NCBI GenBank assembly: GCA_947074205.1
Contig: CAMTOQ010000002.1
Span: 1 to 64,000, forward strand
DNA length: 64,000 bases
DNA from: an uncultured Bacteroides sp.
GTDB lineage: Bacteria; Bacteroidota; Bacteroidia; Bacteroidales; Bacteroidaceae
Direction: 5' to 3'
Shown: piece after piece, positions 8,302 through 15,953 of the stretch
How the letters are laid out: the number at the start of each line of letters is the position of its first letter
Position numbering within the stretch: the stretch's first letter is position 1
Notes under the pieces: model-generated
Database searches by the model: none
What the model was told of the DNA's origin: nothing
The model's input: only the letters and a program-made list of their open reading frames with translations
Program-made: the position numbers and the translations under genes

Positions 8302-9117
8302 ATGACTACTCTTATACCTATAGGATATGTGCACAACGCTTGTAATTATCAGGATAAACCAGGGCTGATTAAACAAGAGATCTCTACAATTGAGATAGAA
8401 GAAAATTATGCAGAAGGTTTAATTAATATTCTTGAACACGAGTGTATTACAGTTGTCTTTGGTTTAGATCTCATTGACGAGGTTCATCTCACAGAGAATC
8501 GTAGAGCAGGAGGGAAGTGGGGTATTTTTGCCTGCCGCTCTCAATATCGTCCCAATCACATTGGAGTAACTAATTGTAAACTTTTGAGCTGTGAAGGGAG
8601 AATCCTTACAGTTCAAGGATTAGACGCATGTAATTTATCTCCTGTGTATGATTTGAAATGTCCTGATACATCGGAACAAGAGTTGCTGAAAATTCACAAT
8701 AATATTCTGCTCAAGAACCCCCGCCATGATATTGACTACTGTTTGCGCAATGATTTATTTTATCCACTTCTACTCAGTGCAGGGCAACTTACCGGTGTGA
8801 TTGATTATGATTTAAAATTAGGAGTACTAGCGGGTATTTACTTTGTACAAATGGCCAAGGAGAAGGGGTGTAGCTACACTATTGATTCGCTATCGTTAAT
8901 CGTTACATGCCCCACCGCTTTAGCCAAGGGTGCAAGTTTTGTAACAGGTGCTAATATCATACGTGCAGATTATAATCATATTGGTCTTCCCACATTAATT
9001 TTTCAAACTCCAACGAATAAATATATTCTTAATCTGAAATCAGATGTACCTAAAGTTATTCAAAATACTAAAGCTAATCCTATAGTTTTTTGGGAAATAC
9101 ACATTATTGCTAACTAA
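8302..9117 (+). CDS. TrmO (TsaA)-like domain fused to a degenerate FmdE-like domain
   Basis: A 271-residue two-part protein. Residues 1-120 resemble TrmO/TsaA, the SAM-dependent enzyme that methylates t6A37 of tRNA: GIFACRSQYRPNHIG at 74-88 and LTVQGLDACNLSPVYDLK at 102-119 match its conserved core. Residues about 155-250 resemble FmdE, a domain first seen beside formylmethanofuran dehydrogenase, with a Cys...G...G.N pattern at 203-217. The FmdE metal motif HGHxCPG appears as DYDLKLG (168-174), so its metal site is probably lost. The gene starts 16 bases after the transporter ATPase and ends 149 bases before ureA. A role in metal-chelate chemistry or metal insertion fits the context better than tRNA modification, but this is inference. 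The FmdE call is less certain than the TrmO call. Confidence 0.7.
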   Translation: MTTLIPIGYVHNACNYQDKPGLIKQEISTIEIEENYAEGLINILEHECITVVFGLDLIDEVHLTENRRAGGKWGIFACRSQYRPNHIGVTNCKLLSCEGRILTVQGLDACNLSPVYDLKCPDTSEQELLKIHNNILLKNPRHDIDYCLRNDLFYPLLLSAGQLTGVIDYDLKLGVLAGIYFVQMAKEKGCSYTIDSLSLIVTCPTALAKGASFVTGANIIRADYNHIGLPTLIFQTPTNKYILNLKSDVPKVIQNTKANPIVFWEIHIIAN

Positions 9118-9161
9118 GTCATATCAATCATATTGTTTATTGTTTTAATCAAAATAGTTAA

Positions 9162-9176
9162 TAGAGAGACTCTCTA
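9162..9176. promoter_or_regulatory. 15-bp perfect palindrome upstream of ureA
   Basis: TAGAGAG-A-CTCTCTA is a perfect 7+1+7 palindrome about 90 bases before the ureA start, in the only gap between the transporter operon and the urease genes. It has operator geometry. I do not recognise the binding protein. Confidence 0.45.
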
Positions 9177-9218
9177 CTTGAATTCGTGAACTAATCAGAT
9201 TACAAATTGTTTGAATCT

Positions 9219-9238
9219 TAATAGTCCTAGGATTATTA
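9219..9238. promoter_or_regulatory. 20-bp near-perfect palindrome upstream of ureA
   Basis: TAATAGTCCTAGGATTATTA is self-complementary at 9 of 10 base-pair positions; the exception (9224/9233) is a G-T pair. It ends 28 bases before the ureA start codon, so it could be an operator overlapping the promoter or a short stem in the leader. No clear TAnnTTTG promoter box is visible in the gap. Confidence 0.45.
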
Positions 9239-9266
9239 TAATATTAACATTAATAAAATTTGAACT

Positions 9267-9569
9267 ATGCATTTAACACCTAAAGAGCTTGACAAGCTTA
9301 CTCTGCTAACCCTTGGCATTATTGCAGAAAGACGTTTAGCAAAAGGATTAAAGTTGAACTATCCTGAATCGGTGGCATACATTACTTCGGCTGCTCTTGA
9401 AGGAGCTCGAGAAGGTAAAACCGTTGAGGAAGTAATGAATGATGCGGCAAATGTCTTAAAGAAAGACGACGTAATGGAGGGAGTTGCTGATATGATTAAT
9501 CTCCTTCAAGTGGAAGCTGTATTCCCAGACGGATCTCGTTTGGTAAGTATACACAATCCAATTAAGTAA
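9267..9569 (+). CDS. ureA: Urease gamma subunit
   Basis: A 100-residue small structural subunit of urease, the nickel enzyme that hydrolyses urea to ammonia and carbamate in the cytoplasm. Length and sequence match the family: it opens with [17 protein letters not shown], has [15 protein letters not shown] and the conserved [11 protein letters not shown] segment, and ends [15 protein letters not shown]. It is a separate gene, unlike the gamma-beta fusion of Helicobacter. First gene of the urease cluster, preceded by two palindromes. Confidence 0.97.
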   Translation: MHLTPKELDKLTLLTLGIIAERRLAKGLKLNYPESVAYITSAALEGAREGKTVEEVMNDAANVLKKDDVMEGVADMINLLQVEAVFPDGSRLVSIHNPIK

Positions 9570-9599
9570 CATTATTCAAAGTTTTAAAGAGATTTGATC

Positions 9600-10169
9600 A
9601 TGAGTAACAATGAAGTAGATTCTAAGAAAGATCAAGTGGGTACATTTTATGAAACCCCAGAAGGTATATTCCAAGGTACTCCTCCTATGGCTTATCCTAA
9701 TACACCCGGATATAAGCCAGACAAACCAGTTCCTGTGGGTGGAGTTGTTTTAGCGGATGAACCAATAGGATATAATGTAACTAGACGAACCGTAAAGTTG
9801 GTGGTACGCAACACCGGAGATCGTCCTATCCAAGTAGGTTCGCATTTCCATTTCTTCGAGGTAAACCGCTATTTGGAGTTTGACAGAGAGGCCGCTTATG
9901 GCTATCATTTGAACATTCCTGCTACTACTGCCATCCGCTTTGAACCAGGAGACGAGAAAGAAGTAGAGGTTGTTGCCTTTGGTGGTAAACAGCGCGTTAT
10001 TGGATTCAATGATTTGACTATGGGATTCACTGGTGGTGAAGACTTCCCTACCTATTTCCCAAATAGAACTAAGGCCATTGGCCGTATGACAAAATATGGG
10101 TTCAAAAGTGTATCTGAAAGTGAAGCAGAAGCTGGATATATATCAGACAAAAATACCGGATCTAAATAA
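9600..10169 (+). CDS. ureB: Urease beta subunit, extended at both ends
   Basis: A 189-residue subunit; the core [19 protein letters not shown] and [19 protein letters not shown] is typical UreB, which packs around the alpha subunit. Usual beta subunits have about 100-130 residues. Here about 45 extra residues precede the core (with [12 protein letters not shown]) and about 45 follow the normal MG end, continuing through [15 protein letters not shown] to a polar tail. I use the ATG at 9600; a TTG two codons upstream is in frame but less likely. It begins 30 bases after ureA and 8 bases precede ureC. Confidence 0.95.
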   Translation: MSNNEVDSKKDQVGTFYETPEGIFQGTPPMAYPNTPGYKPDKPVPVGGVVLADEPIGYNVTRRTVKLVVRNTGDRPIQVGSHFHFFEVNRYLEFDREAAYGYHLNIPATTAIRFEPGDEKEVEVVAFGGKQRVIGFNDLTMGFTGGEDFPTYFPNRTKAIGRMTKYGFKSVSESEAEAGYISDKNTGSK

Positions 10170-10177
10170 TTAAAACT

Positions 10178-11896
10178 ATGGCTACAATTTCAAGACAAGA
10201 AAATAACAACTTATTTGGCCCAACTGTAGGCGATAAAATTCGCCTTGGAAATACTGAACTGTATGTTGAGATTGAAAAAGATCTTCGCACCTATGGCGAT
10301 GAGGTGGTATATGGCGGTGGAAAAACATTGAGAGATGGAATGGGCTTGGCTAATACAACTACATCTAAAGATGGATCACTCGATTTGGTTATTACCAATG
10401 TTACAATTATTGATGCTAAGCTTGGTGTAATTAAAGCAGATGTTGGTATAAAGGATGGAAAGATTGCAGGTATAGGAAAGGCAGGTAACCCTAATGTAAT
10501 GGCTGGAGTAGACCCTGACTTGGTAACCGGTGCGTCAACTGATGCCATCTCTGGAGAACATCTCATTTTGACAGCCGCAGGTATTGATGGGCATGTGCAC
10601 ATGATTGCTCCTCAACAAGCCTATAACTGTTTGAGTAATGGTATTACTACTCTTATAGGTGGGGGGATTGGTCCGAGTGATGGTACTAATGGTACTACTA
10701 TAACATCCGGAACTTGGAACATTGAACGTATATTGCAATCAATTGAAGGACTTCCTATTAATATCGGTCTATTGGGCAAGGGTAACTGCTCTGTTGCTGC
10801 TTCACTAGACGAACAAATTGTTGCCGGTGCTTGCGGTTTTAAGATTCATGAAGACTGGGGAACCACTCCTGCTGCTATTCGTGCATGTATGGATGCTGCG
10901 GAGAGATATGATGTTCAGGTTGCAATACATACAGATACATTGAACGAGAGTGGTTATGTGGAAGATTCAATAGCCGCCATTGATGGACGCACCATACACA
11001 CTTACCACACTGAAGGTGCCGGTGGTGGGCACGCTCCCGACTTAATAAAAGTCGCTTCGATGGCTAATGTACTTCCTTCGTCTACCAATCCTACCATACC
11101 ATTTGGCGTAAACTCGCAAGCCGAGCTATTTGATATGATTATGGTATGTCACAATTTGAATCCAAACATTCCATCGGATGTTGCATTTGCCGAAAGCCGA
11201 GTTAGACCCGAGACTCAATCCGCAGAAAACGTATTGCACGATTTGGGTGTAATTTCTATGGTTTCATCAGACTCGCAAGCTATGGGCCGTGTGGGAGAAT
11301 CGTTTATGCGTACATTCCAGATGGCTGACTATATGAAGAAGGTTCGTGGTAAACTAGCTGAAGATTCTGATAAGAATGACAACTTCCGTGTTCTTCGTTA
11401 CATTGCTAAGATGACTATTAATCCGGCAATTACTTACGGAGTTTCGGATATACTGGGATCTATTGAAAAAGGCAAAATGGCCGACTTAGTATTATGGGAA
11501 CCCGCCTTCTTTGCTACGAAACCAAAGATGGTGATTAAAGGGGGACTAATAAACTGGGCAGAAATGGGTGATCCTAATGCTTCACTACCAACTCCACAGC
11601 CTATTATTTATAGACCTATGTTTGGAGCCTTTGGTAAGGCTATGCCAAAAACATGTGTTTCTTTCGTCTCAGGAGCAGCTTACGATTTGGGTATTAAAGA
11701 AAAATTGGGCTTGGATAGAATTATTTATCCAGTGCGACAAACACGTCAGCTCACAAAATCTCATATGATGCACAATACAGGTATGCCAAAAATTGAGGTA
11801 AATCCTGAAACATTCCAGGTAATGGTTGATGGAATTCCGGCATATGTAGAACCTGCTAAAGAGTTCGCTTTGGGACAGCTCTACTGGTTTAGCTAG
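10178..11896 (+). CDS. ureC: Urease alpha (catalytic) subunit
   Basis: A 572-residue catalytic subunit. All metal-centre residues are present, each five positions later than in Klebsiella numbering: H139 and H141 (GIDGHVHMI), the carbamylated lysine K222 and H224 (FKIHEDWGTTPA), H251 (IHTDTLNESG), H277 (HTEGAGGGHAPD) and D365 (SSDSQAMGR). The mobile flap keeps C324 and the catalytic H325 but reads CHNLNP where most ureases have CHHLD, and the nearby ETIAAE is ETQSAE. These changes are outside the ligand set, so activity is expected. Confidence 0.98.
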   Translation: MATISRQENNNLFGPTVGDKIRLGNTELYVEIEKDLRTYGDEVVYGGGKTLRDGMGLANTTTSKDGSLDLVITNVTIIDAKLGVIKADVGIKDGKIAGIGKAGNPNVMAGVDPDLVTGASTDAISGEHLILTAAGIDGHVHMIAPQQAYNCLSNGITTLIGGGIGPSDGTNGTTITSGTWNIERILQSIEGLPINIGLLGKGNCSVAASLDEQIVAGACGFKIHEDWGTTPAAIRACMDAAERYDVQVAIHTDTLNESGYVEDSIAAIDGRTIHTYHTEGAGGGHAPDLIKVASMANVLPSSTNPTIPFGVNSQAELFDMIMVCHNLNPNIPSDVAFAESRVRPETQSAENVLHDLGVISMVSSDSQAMGRVGESFMRTFQMADYMKKVRGKLAEDSDKNDNFRVLRYIAKMTINPAITYGVSDILGSIEKGKMADLVLWEPAFFATKPKMVIKGGLINWAEMGDPNASLPTPQPIIYRPMFGAFGKAMPKTCVSFVSGAAYDLGIKEKLGLDRIIYPVRQTRQLTKSHMMHNTGMPKIEVNPETFQVMVDGIPAYVEPAKEFALGQLYWFS

Positions 11897-11945
11897 AAGC
11901 CTATAAACATATACACATCAAAAGTTTTATAAGGTGAGTCAATAT

Positions 11946-11990
11946 GTCCGGCACTTCTGCTTTTTGTTTATTGAAGCAAAAGTACCGGAC
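11946..11990 (+). other. Imperfect hairpin between ureC and ureE
   Basis: GTCCGG at 946-951 pairs with CCGGAC at 985-990, and ACTT/AAGT and TGCT/AGCA continue the stem with two C-A mismatches. The 151-base gap is the largest inside the urease cluster. No U-run follows, so this is more likely a processing or stability element, or a weak attenuator, than a full terminator. Confidence 0.45.
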
Positions 11991-12047
11991 TATTACTAAT
12001 AATTCTGACAAAAAGGTCACTTTGACAACATTAATACTAATATATCT

Positions 12048-12629
12048 ATGAACATTTATACCGAAATTTTAGGTAATATATACCATGATCAAGCATGGGC
12101 GGAGAAGCTTAAAACTGCCAATATTGAAAAAATAGAACTAGATCAATGGACAGCTCAGAAAAGCCGTTTCCTAGCTAAGGGTAACCAAGGGAATGAATAC
12201 CCAATAGCACTGAAAAGACACTCACAGGTAGTAAACGGTGATATTATCTACTTTAATCCAACAGAAAATAAAGCAGCCATATTAGAGATCGATTTAAGTC
12301 CTGTGATGGTGGTTGACTTAAGTGAACTATGCAATAAAAAACCTGAGGAAATAATAAGAATAGCTGTGGAGCTAGGACATGCCATTGGAAATCAACACTG
12401 GCCTGCAGTGGTGAAAGGGACAAAAGTCTATGTACCGCTTACAGTTGATAAGAAAGTGATGTTAAGTGTCATGGAAACTCATCATTTGGAGGGCATTACT
12501 TATGAGTTTCATCAAGGTGTAGAGGTTATACCTTATTTGGCACCTCATGAAATTAGAAGACTTTTTGGAGGAGCAGGGCAAGAGAGTCATGCCCACGATC
12601 ATGGACATTCGCATCATCATCAACATTAA
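12048..12629 (+). CDS. ureE: Urease accessory nickel chaperone UreE
   Basis: A 193-residue metallochaperone that carries nickel to the UreDFG-urease complex. The N-terminal domain occupies about 1-80 and the ferredoxin-like nickel-binding domain about 85-160, including MVVDLSELC, the LGHAIGNQHWPA motif and METHHLEGITYEFH. The C-terminal tail (about 181-193) alternates His with Asp, Gly, Ser and Gln (HAHDHGHSHHHQH), giving extra nickel storage capacity. It ends 11 bases before ureF. Confidence 0.95.
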   Translation: MNIYTEILGNIYHDQAWAEKLKTANIEKIELDQWTAQKSRFLAKGNQGNEYPIALKRHSQVVNGDIIYFNPTENKAAILEIDLSPVMVVDLSELCNKKPEEIIRIAVELGHAIGNQHWPAVVKGTKVYVPLTVDKKVMLSVMETHHLEGITYEFHQGVEVIPYLAPHEIRRLFGGAGQESHAHDHGHSHHHQH

Positions 12630-12640
12630 GTCACAACTCT

Positions 12641-13333
12641 ATGAAGAAAGATATTGTAAAGTTAATGCGTCTGCTTCAATTCACAGACTCAACATTGCCC
12701 GTTGGGGCATTCTCCTTCTCAAATGGCCTAGAGACAGCTGTCAATCAAAACTTAGTGTATGATGCAGCTACGTTGGAGGCTTACGTGAGATCCATAGCCA
12801 TTCAAGCCGCCTATAGTGATGGTATTGCTGCGCTTCATGCACATAGAGCGATGCTTCAACAAGACTATGATAAGCTAGTTCATATTGATAATTACTTGCT
12901 TCTTTTCAAGATGAATGATGAAACGCGTCAAATGCTTCGTCGCATGGGAAAGAAGATGATAGAGCTGAGTCTACAAGTCTTGTCAGATGCTATCTTAGAA
13001 AGATGGTTGGAGGATATTAAAATAGATAGATCTCCTGGAACATACCCTGCTGCACAAGGAGCAATATTTGCACTGATGGGACTATCGGAAGAAGAACTAT
13101 TCAGTTCACATCAATATGGAGTAATAAACATGGTATTAAGTGCCGCATTGAGGTGTGTTAAAGTATCACACTATGATACACAGAAGATTTTATTTACACT
13201 TAACGAGCAATCTCAAGAGTTCTTCAATGAGATTAAAACATTTCAGCTTGACGAGATGAACACCTTTGTTCCACAAATAGACATATTAAGCTCATTGCAC
13301 GAGAAAGGCAATATGCGAATGTTTATGAACTGA
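12641..13333 (+). CDS. ureF: Urease accessory protein UreF
   Basis: A 230-residue all-helical accessory protein of the UreD-UreF-UreG activation complex. Family motifs include LLQFTDSTLPVGAFSFSNGLE near the N-terminus, NDETRQMLRRMGKKM in the middle and YPAAQGAIFALMGLSEEE. UreF acts as a gatekeeper or GTPase effector for UreG. It sits in the order E-F-G-D, a common urease arrangement. Confidence 0.95.
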   Translation: MKKDIVKLMRLLQFTDSTLPVGAFSFSNGLETAVNQNLVYDAATLEAYVRSIAIQAAYSDGIAALHAHRAMLQQDYDKLVHIDNYLLLFKMNDETRQMLRRMGKKMIELSLQVLSDAILERWLEDIKIDRSPGTYPAAQGAIFALMGLSEEELFSSHQYGVINMVLSAALRCVKVSHYDTQKILFTLNEQSQEFFNEIKTFQLDEMNTFVPQIDILSSLHEKGNMRMFMN

Positions 13334-13365
13334 TAAATCAATACTAACAATTAAGAGATAAAGAG

Positions 13366-13995
13366 ATGAGCAACACTTGTAGAATAGGAGTAGGCGGACC
13401 AGTAGGTTCTGGAAAAACCGCATTGATAGAGGCTATTACGCCACGACTTTTAGAGAAAGGTATGAAGGTTTTAATTATTACAAACGACATTGTAACCACC
13501 GAGGATGCTAAGCACGTGCGTAAAATGTTGAAAGGAATATTGATTGAAGATCGTATCATTGGTGTTGAGACCGGGGCGTGTCCGCATACTGCTGTACGCG
13601 AAGACCCATCAATGAATATTGCTGCAGTTGAAGAAATGGAGGCTAAGTTTCCTGATACAGATATTGTACTTATTGAGTCGGGAGGAGATAATCTAACTTT
13701 GACCTTCAGTCCTGCATTGGTAGATTTTTTTATTTATGTAATTGATGTAGCTGCAGGAGATAAGATTCCACGTAAAGATGGACCGGGCATATCACAATCG
13801 GACATTCTGGTAATAAACAAGACTGACCTTGCACCTTATGTCAACGCAAGTCTTGAAGTAATGAGACATGATAGCGAATTGATGCGTCCAGGGAAGCCTT
13901 TTATATTTACCAACTGTATGACAGGAGAAGGAATAGACGAATTAGTTGAGTTACTATTCCGTACAGCATTGTTTGATAAAATAAAAAAAGAATAG
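13366..13995 (+). CDS. ureG: Urease accessory GTPase UreG
   Basis: A 209-residue SIMIBI-class GTPase that drives nickel insertion into urease. The P-loop is GPVGSGKT at 11-18; switch-region and metal-binding motifs follow in [16 protein letters not shown] (the CPH nickel site) and ESGGDNL; the guanine-specificity motif is NKTDLAP. It ends 2 bases before the ureD start, so translation is probably coupled. Confidence 0.97.
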   Translation: MSNTCRIGVGGPVGSGKTALIEAITPRLLEKGMKVLIITNDIVTTEDAKHVRKMLKGILIEDRIIGVETGACPHTAVREDPSMNIAAVEEMEAKFPDTDIVLIESGGDNLTLTFSPALVDFFIYVIDVAAGDKIPRKDGPGISQSDILVINKTDLAPYVNASLEVMRHDSELMRPGKPFIFTNCMTGEGIDELVELLFRTALFDKIKKE

Positions 13996-13997
13996 AT

Positions 13998-14915
13998 ATG
14001 GTTGATTTTTCGGCAGTACGTGAAGTCGCTCCTTATTTAGAGCAGCCAAAGGCTATGCATGTAGGTGCTCCAGGCAAGACGGGCTATTTATTCTTAGGGT
14101 TCGAGTTGGACAAAGAAGGAAAGTCTATCCTAAGGAATTTAGACAGGCGAGTGCCACTTATTGTTCAAAAGGCGCTTTATTTTGATGCGGAGATGCCTGA
14201 GATGCCTTGTGTCTATATACTATCATCAGGTGGTCCTAACGTAGATGGTGATAGGTACGAACAAAATATTACAGTTCGAAAAGATGCATTTGCATTTGTA
14301 TCTACAGGTGCAGCCACCAAGTTAGCTGAGATGCGTTACAATTATTCTGGTCTTAAGCAGAGATTAGTGCTAGAAGAAAACGCATATCTAGAGTTTCTTC
14401 CCGAACAGGTCATACCATGCAAACATACGCGCTTTATTTCGGATACAGAGATAGTAATAGACCCTACTGCTACTCTCTTTTACTCTGAGATATTCACTTC
14501 GGGAAGAAAGCATTATAAGGATGGAGAGACTTTTCAGTATGATTTGCTATCAATATGTGCGCATGGGAAACGTCCAGATAATCAACCTTTGTTTAGAGAA
14601 AAGTTTATCATTTCTCCAGATAAAGTAAACCCCACAGTATTGGGTATTATGGATGACTATGATGTATTTGCCAACGTTATTGTGATGACTCCGCCTCTTC
14701 AGGCTAAATCTATATATGAGGCGACTGCGGTTGGTATTGATACTGACCGAAATATAGCCATTGGTATTACACATTTGCCCAATAATTGTGGTCTACTATT
14801 TAAGGTTCTTGGCCAAGAATCGGAACCTGTAAAAAAGATAGTTAGAGAATTCTGTTCCTTGGTGAGACAAGTGGTTAAAGGAAAACCTTTACCACAGGAA
14901 TTTCCATGGAGATAA
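13998..14915 (+). CDS. ureD: Urease accessory protein UreD (UreH)
   Basis: A 305-residue scaffold protein that binds apo-urease and conducts nickel from UreG through UreF. Recognisable pieces are the N-terminal APGKTGYLFLGF segment, VSTGAATKLAEM, and the loop FLPEQVIPCKHTRF. Its placement last in the accessory set, directly after ureG and 16 bases before the urea channel, supports the call. Confidence 0.92.
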   Translation: MVDFSAVREVAPYLEQPKAMHVGAPGKTGYLFLGFELDKEGKSILRNLDRRVPLIVQKALYFDAEMPEMPCVYILSSGGPNVDGDRYEQNITVRKDAFAFVSTGAATKLAEMRYNYSGLKQRLVLEENAYLEFLPEQVIPCKHTRFISDTEIVIDPTATLFYSEIFTSGRKHYKDGETFQYDLLSICAHGKRPDNQPLFREKFIISPDKVNPTVLGIMDDYDVFANVIVMTPPLQAKSIYEATAVGIDTDRNIAIGITHLPNNCGLLFKVLGQESEPVKKIVREFCSLVRQVVKGKPLPQEFPWR

Positions 14916-14931
14916 TCAAATATTTAGTTTT

Positions 14932-15939
14932 ATGGATACAGCTAATTTAAGTAGTCAATCTCAGCTCTCTTCTCTGTTCTCCCTAGATTTTGTGAAGATG
15001 CTATTGCGCGGAGCGGGTCAAGTAATGTTCCAGAATAACATTTGGACAGGTCTTCTATTTCTGTGTGGCATTTTTTGGGGAGCATATGCAGAGGGTTCCG
15101 GATTGGTGGCATGGGGTGCGCTTGTCGGGCTCTTTACATCAACCTTTACAGGATGTGTTCTGGATATGTCAGCAGATGATGGAAAGAATGGCTTATGGGG
15201 GTTTAACGGTATACTAGTAGGTTGTGCTTTTCCTACTTTCCTTGGAAGTACCGTATTTATGTGGATAGGCTTAATACTTTGTTCAATGCTTACCACAGTG
15301 CTACGTACGGGGTTCAATAATATAATGGCAGCTTGGAAAATCAACTCCCTTACCTTCCCATTTGTATTTAGTTCATGGGTATTCTTTCTAGCTGCACGAC
15401 TGATGCATGGTATCCCAACAGAAGGGATGGCCACGCCTGGTCTAATTAACCACTTTACTTCTAGTATTGATCTAAGCTTTTTCAGCTTAGTAATTTACTG
15501 GTTGAAGGGGATCTCTCAGGTATTTCTAATCGACTCTCCTATAACGGGAATATTCTTCCTTGCAGCGCTTTTCGTCAATAATAGATGGTCTGCTATGTGG
15601 GCAGCTATTGCCTCTGCACTATCGCTATTTGTCATTCTGATATTCCAAGGACCTGGCACAGATATAGCTAGCGGTCTATATGGGTTCAGTGCAGTGTTAA
15701 CAGGTATAGCATTAGGCTCTATCTTTTATAAAGTCAACCCTAGAACAGCTATTTGGACATTGATAGGTATCGTGATAACTGTATTTGTACAAGCTGCCAT
15801 GAACAGTCTGTTTGAACCTCTTGGACTTCCTACCTTTACAGGTCCTTTCTGTGTGGCTACTTGGTTGTTTTTACTTCCTTTGTTTAAGTTTGATAAACAC
15901 GATCCGGATCACTCTATATGGCATAGAAAAGAGCATTAG
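14932..15939 (+). CDS. Urea channel/transporter of the UT family
   Basis: A 335-residue membrane protein with about ten hydrophobic helices, matching the UT/Yut urea channel family. The two homologous halves each carry a conserved pore segment, near GFNGILVGCAFP and near YGFSAVLTGIALG. Such channels let urea diffuse down its gradient into the cell. It follows ureD by 16 bases and precedes the MFS gene by 14, so it belongs to the urease transcription unit. Confidence 0.88.
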   Translation: MDTANLSSQSQLSSLFSLDFVKMLLRGAGQVMFQNNIWTGLLFLCGIFWGAYAEGSGLVAWGALVGLFTSTFTGCVLDMSADDGKNGLWGFNGILVGCAFPTFLGSTVFMWIGLILCSMLTTVLRTGFNNIMAAWKINSLTFPFVFSSWVFFLAARLMHGIPTEGMATPGLINHFTSSIDLSFFSLVIYWLKGISQVFLIDSPITGIFFLAALFVNNRWSAMWAAIASALSLFVILIFQGPGTDIASGLYGFSAVLTGIALGSIFYKVNPRTAIWTLIGIVITVFVQAAMNSLFEPLGLPTFTGPFCVATWLFLLPLFKFDKHDPDHSIWHRKEH

Positions 15940-15953
15940 AATATTCCTCAGAG

